Counted from the stretch's first letter, positions 42,256 through 52,123 are shown. The stretch is DNA of 64,000 nt from Exiguobacterium qingdaonense (GCF_018617855.1 NZ_JACSKY010000005.1:118909-182908); one strand, 5' to 3'. The notes: generated from the letters alone by a model not told the origin. Translations and numbers: made by a program.

Positions 42256-43950
42256 ATGACGACTTTCACAAAATTGTCATATGAACGACCCGACTTGGAC
42301 GCTTTAAACAGCAGATTGTCGGACTATTCTGCCGAATTACAGCAAGCGAGTACACTCGAAGAAGCGAACGAACTCATTCGCCAAATCAACAAGGAACGTA
42401 ACGACTTCGAGACGCACAGTCAGCTCGTCGCGATCCGACATTCGGTCGACACACGCGATTCGTATTATGAAGAGGAGCAGGCCTTTTTTGACGACGCACT
42501 TCCGGTCTATGAGAAGGAAATTCAAGCGTACTACCGTGTCTTGACGAACCACGAGCTTCGCACCGAACTCGAGGCAGAATGGGGAAGTCAATTGTTCTCT
42601 CTCGCCGAACGCGCTCTCGAGACGTTTGAAGAGTCACTCATCCCGAAATTACAAGAAGAAAACCGATTGGCGACAGCTTATCAAAAAGTCATGTCCGCTG
42701 CAGAAATCGAGTTTGACGGCAAGACGCTCAACTTGTCACAGTTCGGTCCGTATCTCCAGTCACCAGACCGTGATGTCCGAAAAGCCGCATCCGTCGCCCG
42801 TTATACATACCTTTCAGACAACGGTGACGAGCTCGACCGGATTTATAGTGAGTTGGTACGCGTGAGAACAGACATTGCCCACGCACTCGGCTTCCCGTCG
42901 TTCGTTGAACTCGGGTATGCACGGATGCAACGCGTCGGCTATGACGAGTCGATGGTCGACAACTTCCGGAAACAAGTCCGTGACGTCATCGTCCCACTCG
43001 CATCTGCTTTGAAAGAAAAGCAGGCGAAGCGAATCGGCGTCGACCACCTCTATTACTACGATGAGTCGTTCGTCTTCCCAGACGGAAACGCGACACCACA
43101 AGGGGATGAGTCGTTCATCATCGAAGGCGGAAACAAGATGTATCGCGAGCTCTCAAACGAGACGGACGAGTTCTTCCAATACATGCAGGAACGCGGCGCC
43201 CTCGACTTGACGGCAAAGCCAGGGAAATCCGGCGGCGGATACTGCACGTACTTACCGTCTGAAGGACTTCCGTTCATCTTCTCGAACTTCAACGGGACGG
43301 CCGGCGACATCGACGTGCTCACGCACGAAGTGGGTCATGCCTTCCAAGTGTATGAAAGCCGTCATTTGACGACACCGGAATACGCCTTCCCGACGTATGA
43401 GGCGTGCGAGATTCACTCGATGTCGATGGAATTCTTCTGTTGGCCGTGGATGGAGCTCTTTTTCGGCGACCAGGTCGACAAGTATAAGTTCAACCACTTG
43501 GCCGGTAGCATGACGTTCCTTCCATACGGCGTGCTCGTCGATGAGTTCCAACACGTCGTCTACCGCAACCCGGAAATGACGGCGGCGGAGCGTCGCCAGG
43601 CGTGGCGTGACTTGGAGAAGGTTTATCTCCCGCATCGTGACTACGAGACGAACGACTATCTCGAATCAGGTGCATGGTGGCACCAGCAAGGTCATATTTT
43701 CCAAAGCCCATTCTACTATATCGACTATACGCTCGCACAAGTGTGTGCGTTCCAGTTTTGGGTGCGCATGCACGACGATCGCGAGGCGGCATGGAGCGAC
43801 TACCTCACTCTCTGTCAGGCAGGCGGAAGCCGCTCGTTCCTCGAGCTCGTCGAACTCGCGGGTCTCAAGTCCCCGTTCGCAGACGGTGTGTTGAAAGAAA
43901 CGATTGATCAAATCGAAGACTATCTCTTGAAACATCCACTCGCGAACTAA
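42256..43950 (+). CDS. Oligoendopeptidase, M3 family (PepF-like)
   Basis: 564-aa zinc metallopeptidase of clan MA. The zinc motif HEVGH stands in VLTHEVGHAFQVYE (about residue 365) and the third ligand Glu in YEACEIHSMSMEFF about 28 residues later. Length and the region around the zinc site match M3 oligoendopeptidases that degrade short peptides in the cytoplasm. Start ATG is 8 nt after GGAGG. Upstream about 190 bp hold no clear gene. Confidence 0.92.
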   Translation: MTTFTKLSYERPDLDALNSRLSDYSAELQQASTLEEANELIRQINKERNDFETHSQLVAIRHSVDTRDSYYEEEQAFFDDALPVYEKEIQAYYRVLTNHELRTELEAEWGSQLFSLAERALETFEESLIPKLQEENRLATAYQKVMSAAEIEFDGKTLNLSQFGPYLQSPDRDVRKAASVARYTYLSDNGDELDRIYSELVRVRTDIAHALGFPSFVELGYARMQRVGYDESMVDNFRKQVRDVIVPLASALKEKQAKRIGVDHLYYYDESFVFPDGNATPQGDESFIIEGGNKMYRELSNETDEFFQYMQERGALDLTAKPGKSGGGYCTYLPSEGLPFIFSNFNGTAGDIDVLTHEVGHAFQVYESRHLTTPEYAFPTYEACEIHSMSMEFFCWPWMELFFGDQVDKYKFNHLAGSMTFLPYGVLVDEFQHVVYRNPEMTAAERRQAWRDLEKVYLPHRDYETNDYLESGAWWHQQGHIFQSPFYYIDYTLAQVCAFQFWVRMHDDREAAWSDYLTLCQAGGSRSFLELVELAGLKSPFADGVLKETIDQIEDYLLKHPLAN

Positions 43951-43956
43951 CAAGTA

Positions 43957-43985
43957 AGACCATCGAAAAAATCGATGGTCTTTTA
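43957..43985. terminator. Bidirectional terminator between pepF and DUF389 gene
   Basis: AAGACCATCGA/TCGATGGTCTT stem with AAAAAA loop and T-rich exits in both directions. Confidence 0.85.
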
Positions 43986-45050
43986 TTCTGGATTCACTTC
44001 ATTCTGTAGTTCGAACGGAATGTCCTCAAGATCAACTTGACGACTGTCGAACAAGTTGAACTGTTGCAGTCGACTCTCTAAATATTGTTGCAAGATTCGG
44101 GCAGCCTGTTCGCCGGATAACCCATTCAAATCAGGCACTTGCGTCACGGAGAGTTCAATCGCATGCAGTCCATAGTCAGGTAACCTCGACTCGATATCCG
44201 CCAATTCTTCCTGGGTCAACCGCTCCCCTGTCGTCGTCACGAGAAGAAGGTTGTCATCCTCTTCATAGTCTTGACTAATAATAATCGCTTCTGAAAACTC
44301 TTCTTCAATAAAATTGTTGATTCCGGTGCGAATGATACTGTCTTGAACGAGTGTCGCCGCCGAAACAAGACTCGGTCCGACGATGAGAACCGAAACACCG
44401 ATTAAAATGCGATTGATTTTTTTATGGTTCGCGTCCTGCTTCGTCAATTCCTCTGAGATACCCATGAACTTGACCCCGATGAACGTCGCAATGGCGATGA
44501 ACGCACAATTGATGACGAACAGATAGCTCGACCCGATCAAATAGTCGAGATTACGTGTCGCAATCGAATAGCCGACCGTACAGAGCGGAGGCATCAAAGC
44601 GGTCGCGATGGCGACCCCTGGGACGATATTGTTGCTCACCTTCTTCTGCGCCCCGATAATCCCGGCAGTCCCCCCGGCGAAGGCGATGATGACATCCCAA
44701 ATCGTCGGTTCGGTCCGGGCGATGATTTCATTGCTCGCATACGTGATGGGCGAAATCGCAAAATAGATGGTCGCTACCGTAAGACTGACCGCGACCTGAA
44801 CGAGTAGTAAACGTACGCCGGCTCGAAATAGTTTCATGTCATAGAGCGACAAGGCGAGCCCGATACTTAAAATCGGCGTCATGAGTGGCGAAATCAACAT
44901 CGCTCCGATGATGATTGGAATGGAGTTCATATTCAATCCGATCGAAGCGATAAAAATCGAGCACATTAAGATGACGGAATCACTCGGTCGTACTTTTAGG
45001 TTCGAATACATCTTATCTTTGAATTCTTCAGCCGTGTACGTCTGTTCCAT
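43983..45050 (-). CDS. DUF389 family membrane protein
   Basis: 355 aa. Short N-terminal cytoplasmic segment, seven or more membrane helices (about residues 25-255) with the DUF389 pattern GAMLISPLMTPILSIGLAL and ATALMPPLCTVGY, and an acidic C-terminal soluble tail of about 100 residues. Function of the family is unknown. Monocistronic. Confidence 0.88.
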   Translation of the reverse strand: MEQTYTAEEFKDKMYSNLKVRPSDSVILMCSIFIASIGLNMNSIPIIIGAMLISPLMTPILSIGLALSLYDMKLFRAGVRLLLVQVAVSLTVATIYFAISPITYASNEIIARTEPTIWDVIIAFAGGTAGIIGAQKKVSNNIVPGVAIATALMPPLCTVGYSIATRNLDYLIGSSYLFVINCAFIAIATFIGVKFMGISEELTKQDANHKKINRILIGVSVLIVGPSLVSAATLVQDSIIRTGINNFIEEEFSEAIIISQDYEEDDNLLLVTTTGERLTQEELADIESRLPDYGLHAIELSVTQVPDLNGLSGEQAARILQQYLESRLQQFNLFDSRQVDLEDIPFELQNEVNPE

Positions 45051-45145
45051 TCTGTTTTCAGCTCCCTTGTCGTTCCATCTCCTCTACAAACAAGTCATTC
45101 CTTTATTTACCCGCAACCTGGAAATGACAATCGATTTCGTCAAAA

Positions 45146-45175
45146 GAAAAACTGGACCGATTGATTGGTCCAGTT
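45146..45175 (-). terminator. Terminator of aldo/keto reductase operon
   Basis: AACTGGACC/GGTCCAGTT stem followed by TTTTC on the minus strand. Confidence 0.8.
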
Positions 45176-45182
45176 CACTCCG

Positions 45183-46076
45183 TCAAATGACGTCTAACGG
45201 CTGTTTCGTCGTTGGTGGCGGGAACGCCTCATCGAGCGCTGCAACATCTTCCTCGCTCATGTCGAGTAAGAGTGCCGCCGCATTCTCTTCGACATGTTCG
45301 GTCTGCCCGGCTTTCGGGATGGCGATGACGTTTCCGCTCCGAACCGTCCAGGCCAGGAGAATTTGAGCGACAGAGGCACTATACGTCTCAGCGAGTCGAT
45401 TGACCGTCTCGTTATTGAAGACGTCCTCTTTCACGTCACTTCCTTCTGCGAGTGGTGCATACGCCATGACGGGAATCCCCTGCTCTTTCAAATAAGGAAG
45501 CAGGTCATATTCAATCCCTCGGCTACCGAGATGATAGAGGACTTGATTGACGGCACAGTTATCTCCGTTCGGTAAGGCAAGAAGTTCTTTCATATCTTTG
45601 ACGTCGAAGTTTGAGACCCCCCATGCCCGAATCTTGCCGTCCGCCTTCAGTTGTTCCATTCCGGCAATCGTCTTCTCGAGCGGGGCATCGCCTCGCCAAT
45701 GAAGCAAGTACAGGTCAAGATAGTCCGTCCCGAGCCGTTCGAGCGACGCGTCGCATGCCTTGACGAGTTTGTCACCGTACGCATTGTATGGATACACTTT
45801 TGAGACGAGGAAGACGTCCTCTCGACGGTGTTGGATCGCTTCACCGACCAACTTTTCAGATTCCCCGTCCCCGTACATCTCTGCCGTATCGATGACGTGG
45901 AGTCCGCAATCGAGTCCTGTCCGAAGCGCCTCGACTTCGGCGTCATGTTTCGATTTGTCTTCTCCCATCCGCCACGTGCCTTGCCCGAGTGCGCGCATCA
46001 CCCGCCCATCTTTCAATTCGACGACGTTCTGTTTGAGCGCCGCAAGTAATAAAGAATGGGGTAGTCGTTGATTCAT
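45183..46076 (-). CDS. Aldo/keto reductase
   Basis: 297 aa NADPH-dependent oxidoreductase. TIM-barrel signatures: GLHVIDTAEMYGDGESEKLVG with the catalytic Tyr, Lys in VFLVSKVYP, the LDLYLLHWRGDAP strand and C-terminal NVIAIPKAGQTEHVEENA cofactor loop. Substrate unknown. Its start overlaps the cupin stop (ATGA), so the two are coupled. Confidence 0.92.
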   Translation of the reverse strand: MNQRLPHSLLLAALKQNVVELKDGRVMRALGQGTWRMGEDKSKHDAEVEALRTGLDCGLHVIDTAEMYGDGESEKLVGEAIQHRREDVFLVSKVYPYNAYGDKLVKACDASLERLGTDYLDLYLLHWRGDAPLEKTIAGMEQLKADGKIRAWGVSNFDVKDMKELLALPNGDNCAVNQVLYHLGSRGIEYDLLPYLKEQGIPVMAYAPLAEGSDVKEDVFNNETVNRLAETYSASVAQILLAWTVRSGNVIAIPKAGQTEHVEENAAALLLDMSEEDVAALDEAFPPPTTKQPLDVI

Positions 46077-46576
46077 ATCGTTTCCTCCTTTGTCCATGCT
46101 TCATGCAGCGGTCCCGTCGTCCCAAAGACGGGGTCAAACGTCGGCTTCTCGACTTGTTCAATCCGATTGATGTTATCTGGGCGTTCTTCCGGTTTCCCGG
46201 TCAACGTGTCGTAGTCACGACCGTCCGGATAGGCCCCGACCACTTGAAAACCTTCACTCGCCTCGATGCGACGATGCCCTGTCCCCGCCGGCAAAATCAG
46301 GACATCGCCTGCACAGACGCGTACGAGGTCACCGTTTGTCCCTCCGAGTTGCAGCGACGCTTCACCGTGTAACACGCCCAACACTTCATGCGTATTGCTA
46401 TGGTAGTGATGATAGTCGAACACCCCGTTCACCCAACTGTTCGTCCATTCATTATGGGCGAACGTCTCTCTCATCCCGCTCGGGTCATCAAAGACACCGC
46501 GATAGAGGAGCGCCGGATAATCCGGGTGGTTCGGGATGGATCCATCATCTGTGAATCGAAAGGTCATTAAATCCAT
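46073..46576 (-). CDS. Cupin domain protein
   Basis: 167 aa. The double-stranded beta-helix metal site appears as YHHYHSNTHEVLGVLHGEA (His, His, Glu-type motif 1) and GDVLILPAGTGHRRI (motif 2). Similar proteins are annotated as small-molecule-binding or cupin oxygenases. Coupled with the downstream aldo/keto reductase; both may handle a common carbonyl compound. Start ATG after GGAGG. Confidence 0.85.
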   Translation of the reverse strand: MDLMTFRFTDDGSIPNHPDYPALLYRGVFDDPSGMRETFAHNEWTNSWVNGVFDYHHYHSNTHEVLGVLHGEASLQLGGTNGDLVRVCAGDVLILPAGTGHRRIEASEGFQVVGAYPDGRDYDTLTGKPEERPDNINRIEQVEKPTFDPVFGTTGPLHEAWTKEETI

Positions 46577-46622
46577 CAAAACTCCCTCCTTGTCTCTGTC
46601 CATTTACCCGACTTCTCCATAC

Positions 46623-46652
46623 AAAAAACGGTCGCCCGTATTGGACGACCGT
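46623..46652 (-). terminator. Terminator of hxlR-type gene
   Basis: ACGGTCG/CGACCGT stem followed by TTTTTTG on the minus strand. Confidence 0.75.
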
Positions 46653-46657
46653 GATTG

Positions 46658-46984
46658 TTATGAAATGACCTCTTCACCGGTCTGATCGATATGGCACTCG
46701 CCCCAGGCGCACATGGCGTCCAAGATTGGCTTGAGTGACCATCCGTACTCCGAGAGCGAATAGATGACTTTTGGCGGGACTTGTTCGTATACCGTACGTA
46801 CGACGACGCCATCCGCTTCGAGCTCACGCAACTGTTGAGTGAGCATCTTTTGGGTGATGTTCGGCATGAGCTTACGCAGTTCACTCGTCCGACGCTCACC
46901 TTTAATCAAGTGACACATGATGACGACTTTCCATTTACCGCCGATGACGTCGAGTGTCGCTTCAACCGGAATATTATATGGCAT
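46658..46984 (-). CDS. HxlR family transcriptional regulator
   Basis: 108-aa winged helix of the HxlR type: opening IPVEATLDVIGGKWKVVIMCHL, then RTSELRKLMPNITQKMLTQQLRELEADG and the beta-wing. These proteins sense aldehydes, disulfides or electrophiles. Read divergently from an MFS exporter and flavin oxidoreductase at 47.2 kb, its probable targets, with palindromes in the intergenic region. Confidence 0.9.
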   Translation of the reverse strand: MPYNIPVEATLDVIGGKWKVVIMCHLIKGERRTSELRKLMPNITQKMLTQQLRELEADGVVVRTVYEQVPPKVIYSLSEYGWSLKPILDAMCAWGECHIDQTGEEVIS

Positions 46985-47009
46985 ATCATTTCCTCCATTT
47001 CTCCCATAG

Positions 47010-47049
47010 GCACTTTTTGGTGCCTACCGCACTAAAAAGTACGTACTTC
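47010..47049. promoter_or_regulatory. Probable HxlR-type operator region
   Basis: Two palindromes: GGCAC-TTTTTG-GTGCC (47010-47025) and the perfect AAGTACGTACTT (47038-47049). They lie between the divergent hxlR-type and MFS genes. A further GTACTTTTT appears near 47.15 kb. Operator role is inferred from position and symmetry. Confidence 0.5.
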
Positions 47050-47247
47050 TCAAACTGTTTTCATGCCCTTATGATAGCGACTATAGCAAATCAATACAAG
47101 TTCATTTCGCTCGTAACATCCTTTTGAGACGGTAGGGTACTTTTTCGACCGTACTGAACAATAGAGGAAAGTGAAGTGTCTTTGCTATCCGGAGACGAAG
47201 GGCCCTCGTCTTCCAAATCATTTTTATTCAACTAGGAGGTACTACTC

Positions 47248-48450
47248 ATGAATCAACCATATACGCAACCTGTTGAAGAACAGGCACCTAAAAATGGAGG
47301 ATTGGCGTTACTCGCTCTCGCCATCAGCGCTTTCGGCATCGGGACGACCGAGTTCGTTCCTGTCGGATTGCTCGCATCCATCGCAAGTGACTTAAACATC
47401 GGCATCACACTCGCCGGTCTCATTATTTCAGGATACGCCATTGGTGTCGCTGTCGGTGCACCGATTTTGACGGCACTGACGAATCGGATGAACCGCAAGA
47501 CGTTACTCATGGCACTCATGGTCGTCTTCATAGGCGGAAACTTAGTGTCGGCCATGTCGACCAGCTTTGAACTGTTGATCGTCGCCCGATTTATCACCGC
47601 GTTCTCGCACGGTGTCTTCTTCTCGATCGGTGCAACCATCGCCGTACAGCTCGTACCACCGCATAAAAAAGCGAGTGCCATCGCACTCATGTTCACAGGT
47701 TTAACTGTCGCGACCGTCACAGGGGTCCCACTCGGTACCTTCATCGGACAAGCGTTCGGATGGCGCGCCACCTTCTTCGCCGTCGCAGCACTCGGTATCG
47801 TTTCAATCATCGCAAGTTCCTTCTTGATCCCGAAAGATTTGAAACAATCACCACCTGCGAAGTTCTCAGATATGAAGAAATTACTCACAAACGGTCGTCT
47901 CATGCTCGGGTTCTTGATCACAGCACTCGGTTACGGCGGAACGTTCGTCGCCTTCACGTACTTGACTCCAATCATGCAAGACGTGACAAAGATTAGCCCG
48001 AGCTTAATCAGCGTCGTCTTACTCGTCTACGGAATCGCGGTCGCTATCGGGAACGCGGTCGGCGGAAAACTAGCAAACGAAAACCCGGCGAAAGCATTGT
48101 TCTATATGTTCATTGTTCATGCAGCGGTCATGATCCTCATGTCGTTCATGATTCCGTTCAAAGTGGCAGGTCTGATCGCCATCGTCCTGATGGGTCTCCT
48201 CGCTTTCATGAACGTGCCTGGACTTCAACTGTATATTGTGCAATTGGCTGAAAAATATGTACCGGCCGCTGTCGATGTCGCATCCGCACTCAACATCGCG
48301 GCCTTCAACATCGGAATCGCCCTCGGTGCGACAATCGGCGGATTCGTCGCCGATTCAATCGGACTCGTCCACACACCGTGGGTCGGTGGCATCATGGTCA
48401 TCATCGCCGTCATCTTGACAGCCATCTCTCGTCGTTTGGAAGCAAACTAA
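47248..48450 (+). CDS. MFS transporter (DHA1/AraJ-like drug or sugar efflux)
   Basis: 400 aa with twelve transmembrane helices. Motif GIGTTEFVPVGLLASIA in helix 1 and the loop 2-3 sequence GAPILTALTNRMNRKTLL match the DHA1 subgroup that includes AraJ and YdhP. Efflux of a drug or sugar is expected; substrate unknown. AGGAGG precedes the ATG. Followed 10 nt later by a flavin oxidoreductase; divergent from an HxlR regulator. Confidence 0.9.
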   Translation: MNQPYTQPVEEQAPKNGGLALLALAISAFGIGTTEFVPVGLLASIASDLNIGITLAGLIISGYAIGVAVGAPILTALTNRMNRKTLLMALMVVFIGGNLVSAMSTSFELLIVARFITAFSHGVFFSIGATIAVQLVPPHKKASAIALMFTGLTVATVTGVPLGTFIGQAFGWRATFFAVAALGIVSIIASSFLIPKDLKQSPPAKFSDMKKLLTNGRLMLGFLITALGYGGTFVAFTYLTPIMQDVTKISPSLISVVLLVYGIAVAIGNAVGGKLANENPAKALFYMFIVHAAVMILMSFMIPFKVAGLIAIVLMGLLAFMNVPGLQLYIVQLAEKYVPAAVDVASALNIAAFNIGIALGATIGGFVADSIGLVHTPWVGGIMVIIAVILTAISRRLEAN

Positions 48451-48460
48451 GGAGGCGCTT

Positions 48461-49408
48461 ATGTTCAACAATCATACAAGCTACAATCGGATGTATCGGG
48501 AGGACGAGCTCACGCTCGGTCTCCACATCCCTTTAGAAAACTTTAAAATGCGTACCCCGACACTTGAACGTCAAGTCGAACTCGCTCAAAAGGCAGACGA
48601 CTTTGGCTTCACGGCGCTCTGGTTACGGGATGTCCTACTAAAAGACCCGAACTTCTTAGACCCTGCCGTCGGTCAGATTTATGACATGTTGATCTATGGG
48701 ACGCATTTACTCGGTCAAACGAAAAACATCGCGCTCGGTACGTCCGCGCTCGTCTTGCCGCTCCGTCACCCGCTTCGCTCGGCGAAGGAAGTCGCAACGA
48801 TTGAAGCGTTGTTCCCGGAACGATTGATTCTCGGGATATCGTCAGGCGACCGTCGTGCCGACTTCAAAGGACTCGGAGTCAACCATCCGACACGTGGTGA
48901 ACAGTTCAAAGAATCACTCCGCGTCATGGAGCAGGTGCTCTATAACAATTACCCAACGATTGACTCGCCTTACGGGGAGGTCGAACAGGCGACGCTTGTG
49001 CCGCGTCCGAAGAAACGGATCCCGACGATGATCACCGGATTCGCGCAGCAGGACATGGACTGGCTCGGAGCGAACGGAGACGGATGGATGTATTATCCGC
49101 AGGCACCTTTCGCGCAACAGCAAGTGCTCGACGCGTGGCGTACGAGCGGTGAAGCGCATGGTCGATCGTTCCGTCCCTTCTCGATGCCGATGCATCTTGA
49201 TTTGGCGCACGACCCAGACGAGCCACCGACTCCGATTCGTCTCGGTTTCCGCCTCGGTCGCAACCACTTGATCAAGTTGCTTGAAGCATATCGTGCCATC
49301 GGAGTGAATCATCTCTTTTTCGCCCTCTTCGACGGAGAACGTCCGGCTGAAGAAGTCATCGATGAATTAGGAGAATATGTACTCCCACATTTTCCACCGC
49401 TTGATTGA
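48461..49408 (+). CDS. LLM-class flavin-dependent oxidoreductase (TIGR03571 type)
   Basis: 315 aa luciferase-like monooxygenase fold. ELTLGLHIPLENFKM, then LAQKADDFGFTALWLRDV and ALGTSALVLPLRHPL, are characteristic of this bacterial subfamily. It would use reduced flavin to oxidise an unknown compound. GGAGG sits 5 nt before the ATG, immediately after the MFS gene, so one operon. Confidence 0.9.
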   Translation: MFNNHTSYNRMYREDELTLGLHIPLENFKMRTPTLERQVELAQKADDFGFTALWLRDVLLKDPNFLDPAVGQIYDMLIYGTHLLGQTKNIALGTSALVLPLRHPLRSAKEVATIEALFPERLILGISSGDRRADFKGLGVNHPTRGEQFKESLRVMEQVLYNNYPTIDSPYGEVEQATLVPRPKKRIPTMITGFAQQDMDWLGANGDGWMYYPQAPFAQQQVLDAWRTSGEAHGRSFRPFSMPMHLDLAHDPDEPPTPIRLGFRLGRNHLIKLLEAYRAIGVNHLFFALFDGERPAEEVIDELGEYVLPHFPPLD

Positions 49409-49492
49409 AGTTTTCCTGTCATTCTCGAAATGAAGGGTTTTTTAGAAAACATAAGGGTAAATAGAAATGAATCCATGAAAAGGAGTTCTCCT

Positions 49493-50602
49493 ATGCCCCC
49501 TCATCACGAAAAGGTAGAGAAAATTGAACTATTCTTTGATTTAGTTTTTGTTTTTACGTTCATTCAACTCACGTTGAAGCTAGAACATCATCTTACATTG
49601 CATACGTTTTTAGAGGTTCTCGTCCTCATGGCCCTGATTTGGTACATCTTCGAGGGGTATATCTGGTTGACGAATACGACTAAACTGACAAGAAGAAACC
49701 ATCAAATCTTTATGACGCTCGGGATGATCGGATTTATGTTGATCTCTGTCGCCATTCCAAAAGCCTATGAGGAAGACGGGTTTATTTTCGGACTTGGCTT
49801 TTTAGTGATCGTCGCCGTTCATTCGACGCTTTTCTTGTTGCACAGCAATGACGACACAAAAAAAGCAATGCTCGCCGTCGTTCCGTATAACGTTTCGTTC
49901 AGTATCATCATCCTTGTCGCTTCGCTGTTCGAAGGGGACGTTCGCCTGATTGTATGGGGAATTGTCGCGATTGTCGCGGTATTGGGGCCTCTCGTGCAAA
50001 AGAACAGAGGTCAATTCGAAGTCGCATCTTGGCACTTCCTCGAGCGTCATTACCTCATCCTTGTCATCGCCCTTGGCGAGACGATTGCCTCGACCGGCCG
50101 AGCCGCGATTGATGAGGATTTAACGTCCGACGTCGTCTTGACGATGACCCTCGCGCTCACTCTGACCGTTCTTCTTTGGTATTCCTATGTGAAAGATGAT
50201 GAAGAACGAGAAACTCGGTTTTACGACATGCATACAGATAAGCGAGATCAGACAGCCAAGGCCGGGTTCTATTGGTCACACCTTTCCATGTTCCTCGGCA
50301 TCATCTTACTCGCCGTCGTCAAAATCACCATCGTACACGATCCGATGCAGACGCTCGACTTGGCACATCGAATCACGTTGTATGCTGCCATCGTCCTGTT
50401 CGGATACGGTGTCATTCACTTCAATCGTCTGTTTTTCAAAGTATCTTGGAAGCGTCTCGCTCTTCTTTCGTCCCTACTCATCATTCCATTGATTGCACCC
50501 TATCTACCGGCAATCATCCTTTTACTCGTCATCACCTTGATTTACTTTATCGCGATGATTGCCCCGTTTCCGTTCTTAAAAACAAAACGAGGCGACACGT
50601 AA
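49493..50602 (+). CDS. Low temperature requirement protein A (LtrA) family
   Basis: 369 aa with about nine or ten membrane helices. Signature EKIELFFDLVFVFTFIQLT at the N-terminus and FLERHYLILVIALGETI in the middle are the LtrA family core. Role unknown apart from early links to cold growth in Listeria. Start ATG is 7 nt after AAAAGGAG; earlier in-frame ATGs at 49430 and 49475 lack a site. Confidence 0.9.
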   Translation: MPPHHEKVEKIELFFDLVFVFTFIQLTLKLEHHLTLHTFLEVLVLMALIWYIFEGYIWLTNTTKLTRRNHQIFMTLGMIGFMLISVAIPKAYEEDGFIFGLGFLVIVAVHSTLFLLHSNDDTKKAMLAVVPYNVSFSIIILVASLFEGDVRLIVWGIVAIVAVLGPLVQKNRGQFEVASWHFLERHYLILVIALGETIASTGRAAIDEDLTSDVVLTMTLALTLTVLLWYSYVKDDEERETRFYDMHTDKRDQTAKAGFYWSHLSMFLGIILLAVVKITIVHDPMQTLDLAHRITLYAAIVLFGYGVIHFNRLFFKVSWKRLALLSSLLIIPLIAPYLPAIILLLVITLIYFIAMIAPFPFLKTKRGDT

Positions 50603-50634
50603 AACAAGCCAGAACCGCGAGTCGGTTCTGGCTT
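50601..50634 (-). terminator. Terminator of CBS protein gene (possibly shared)
   Basis: AAGCCAGAACC/GGTTCTGGCTT 11-bp stem; the minus-strand exit TTGTTTTACG is T-rich, the plus-strand exit is weaker, but both convergent genes end here. Confidence 0.75.
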
Positions 50635-50639
50635 GTCGA

Positions 50640-51068
50640 TTATCGGACTTCATTCTCTAGTTGTTTCAACTTTGTCGAGTAATATTCGATGACGTCACGG
50701 CGTCGGATGATGCCGATGAAATACTTCCCGTCATCGACGACCGGTACGAAGTTTTGGTCCGTGATCGCATCGACGAGTTCTTCAATTTGTGCCGTAATCG
50801 AGACCGGCTTATAACGAACGCGTTGTTTAATGTCTTTCAGACGTGTTCGGAGCACTTTTTCATAGTCTTCTTCTCCGCGAAGCTGTTCGGCGAGTGCCCA
50901 GAGCAAATCCCCTTCTGTCATCGTCCCGGCATAAAACCCGTTCTCCGAAACGAGTGGGACAGACGTGAATCGATGATGCTTCATCTTTTCAAGCGCTTGT
51001 CGTACCGTTGATTCGGGGTCCAAATATTTGACGTCTTCTTTCGGATATAAAAAGAAAGCGATGTTCAT
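50640..51068 (-). CDS. CBS-domain protein
   Basis: 142 aa made of two CBS modules: about residues 10-65 (STVRQALEKMKHHRFTSVPLV) and 80-135 (EELVDAITDQNFVPVVDD followed by GIIRRRDVIEYY). Paired CBS domains bind adenosine nucleotides or cyclic di-AMP. B. subtilis YkuL/DarB are similar in size. Partner unknown; monocistronic. Confidence 0.88.
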   Translation of the reverse strand: MNIAFFLYPKEDVKYLDPESTVRQALEKMKHHRFTSVPLVSENGFYAGTMTEGDLLWALAEQLRGEEDYEKVLRTRLKDIKQRVRYKPVSITAQIEELVDAITDQNFVPVVDDGKYFIGIIRRRDVIEYYSTKLKQLENEVR

Positions 51069-51322
51069 TTAAATCTCTCCTCAATCTGTTAATCCACCAC
51101 GTTATTGTACCACGAATGGCAGGACAGGTTGAACTATTCAGACAATCCGTTATCTTTTCTTCCCCCTTTCGTCAACACGGCACAACAAAACATCGTGATT
51201 CTAGTCACAGCGATGTTCCAGTGATTCAAAAAATGGAAAGGAACTCCAATTGATTTATACCCGTTTTCGTTGGTTCTTATCCATGTCGACATACAAATGA
51301 CCCCCGATTCGGAGGTCATAAA

Positions 51323-52123
51323 TTATTGAATAAACTGCAACAACGTATCGTTAAATTTCTCTCGTTCATCGAGCACGGTCCCATGTCCACTCTCTTCAAA
51401 ACGTTCGATGCGGGCGTTCGGGATGTCTTCTTTCATTTGCTCGGCGAATGCGAACGGGCAGATTTTGTCGTGTACCCCATGAATGATTAGCGTCTCGACG
51501 TCAATGTTTGGAAGAGCGTCTCGTAGATCCTCGTCCCGCAGCGCCTGTGCCGAAGCGATCGTACCGTGGCTCGAGGCCGCGAGGGCGAGGTGATGGAACC
51601 AGTTTTGCATCGGTTCCGAATGTTCTTTTTCAAAGAAGATCTTTCCGAATCCTTCGAGCATCTTCGGTCGGTCTGTCCGCGTATCTTCAATCAAAGAGTC
51701 GACTTCGTCTGTCGTCATTCCGTACGGATAGTCTGAACGTTGCGTGAAAATCGGTGCCGCCGCGCCGGCCAAGACCAATTTTTTTAGACCGTCCTCTTTA
51801 TAGTCGGCCGCATAGCGGACTGCAATCGCGCCACCCATCGAGAAGCCGACGAGTGTAAAGTCTTTTAGTCCGAGCCCATACACGACCATATGCACATCAG
51901 ACGCCATCGTCTCATAGTCATAACCTGTCGCCGGGGCATCAGATTTTCCGTATCCTCTGAAGTCGATTCCGATGTAACGATATCCCGCCTCGACGAGCGC
52001 ATTCTTCTGATACTCGAACATGTTGTTGTTCGCCGGCCAGCCGTGTAAGAAGACGATCGGTTCCCCAGACCCGACATCCTCTACGTATAGATTTGTACCG
52101 TCATGTGCTGTAATGTATCCCAT
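51323..52123 (-). CDS. Alpha/beta hydrolase
   Basis: 266 aa, with oxyanion loop VFLHGWPANNNMF, nucleophile elbow VGFSMGGAI (Ser about 97), Asp in LIIHGVHDKICP and His in ESGHGTVLDE. The close similarity in these motifs to non-heme chloroperoxidase and aryl esterases suggests an esterase or perhydrolase; substrate unknown. TGGAGG precedes the ATG. Confidence 0.9.
   Translation of the reverse strand: MGYITAHDGTNLYVEDVGSGEPIVFLHGWPANNNMFEYQKNALVEAGYRYIGIDFRGYGKSDAPATGYDYETMASDVHMVVYGLGLKDFTLVGFSMGGAIAVRYAADYKEDGLKKLVLAGAAAPIFTQRSDYPYGMTTDEVDSLIEDTRTDRPKMLEGFGKIFFEKEHSEPMQNWFHHLALAASSHGTIASAQALRDEDLRDALPNIDVETLIIHGVHDKICPFAFAEQMKEDIPNARIERFEESGHGTVLDEREKFNDTLLQFIQ

Noticed and set aside
43252..43635. 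Minus-strand frames inside the oligoendopeptidase gene
   Set aside because: Shadows opposite the zinc-site region of a conserved enzyme; no ribosome site.
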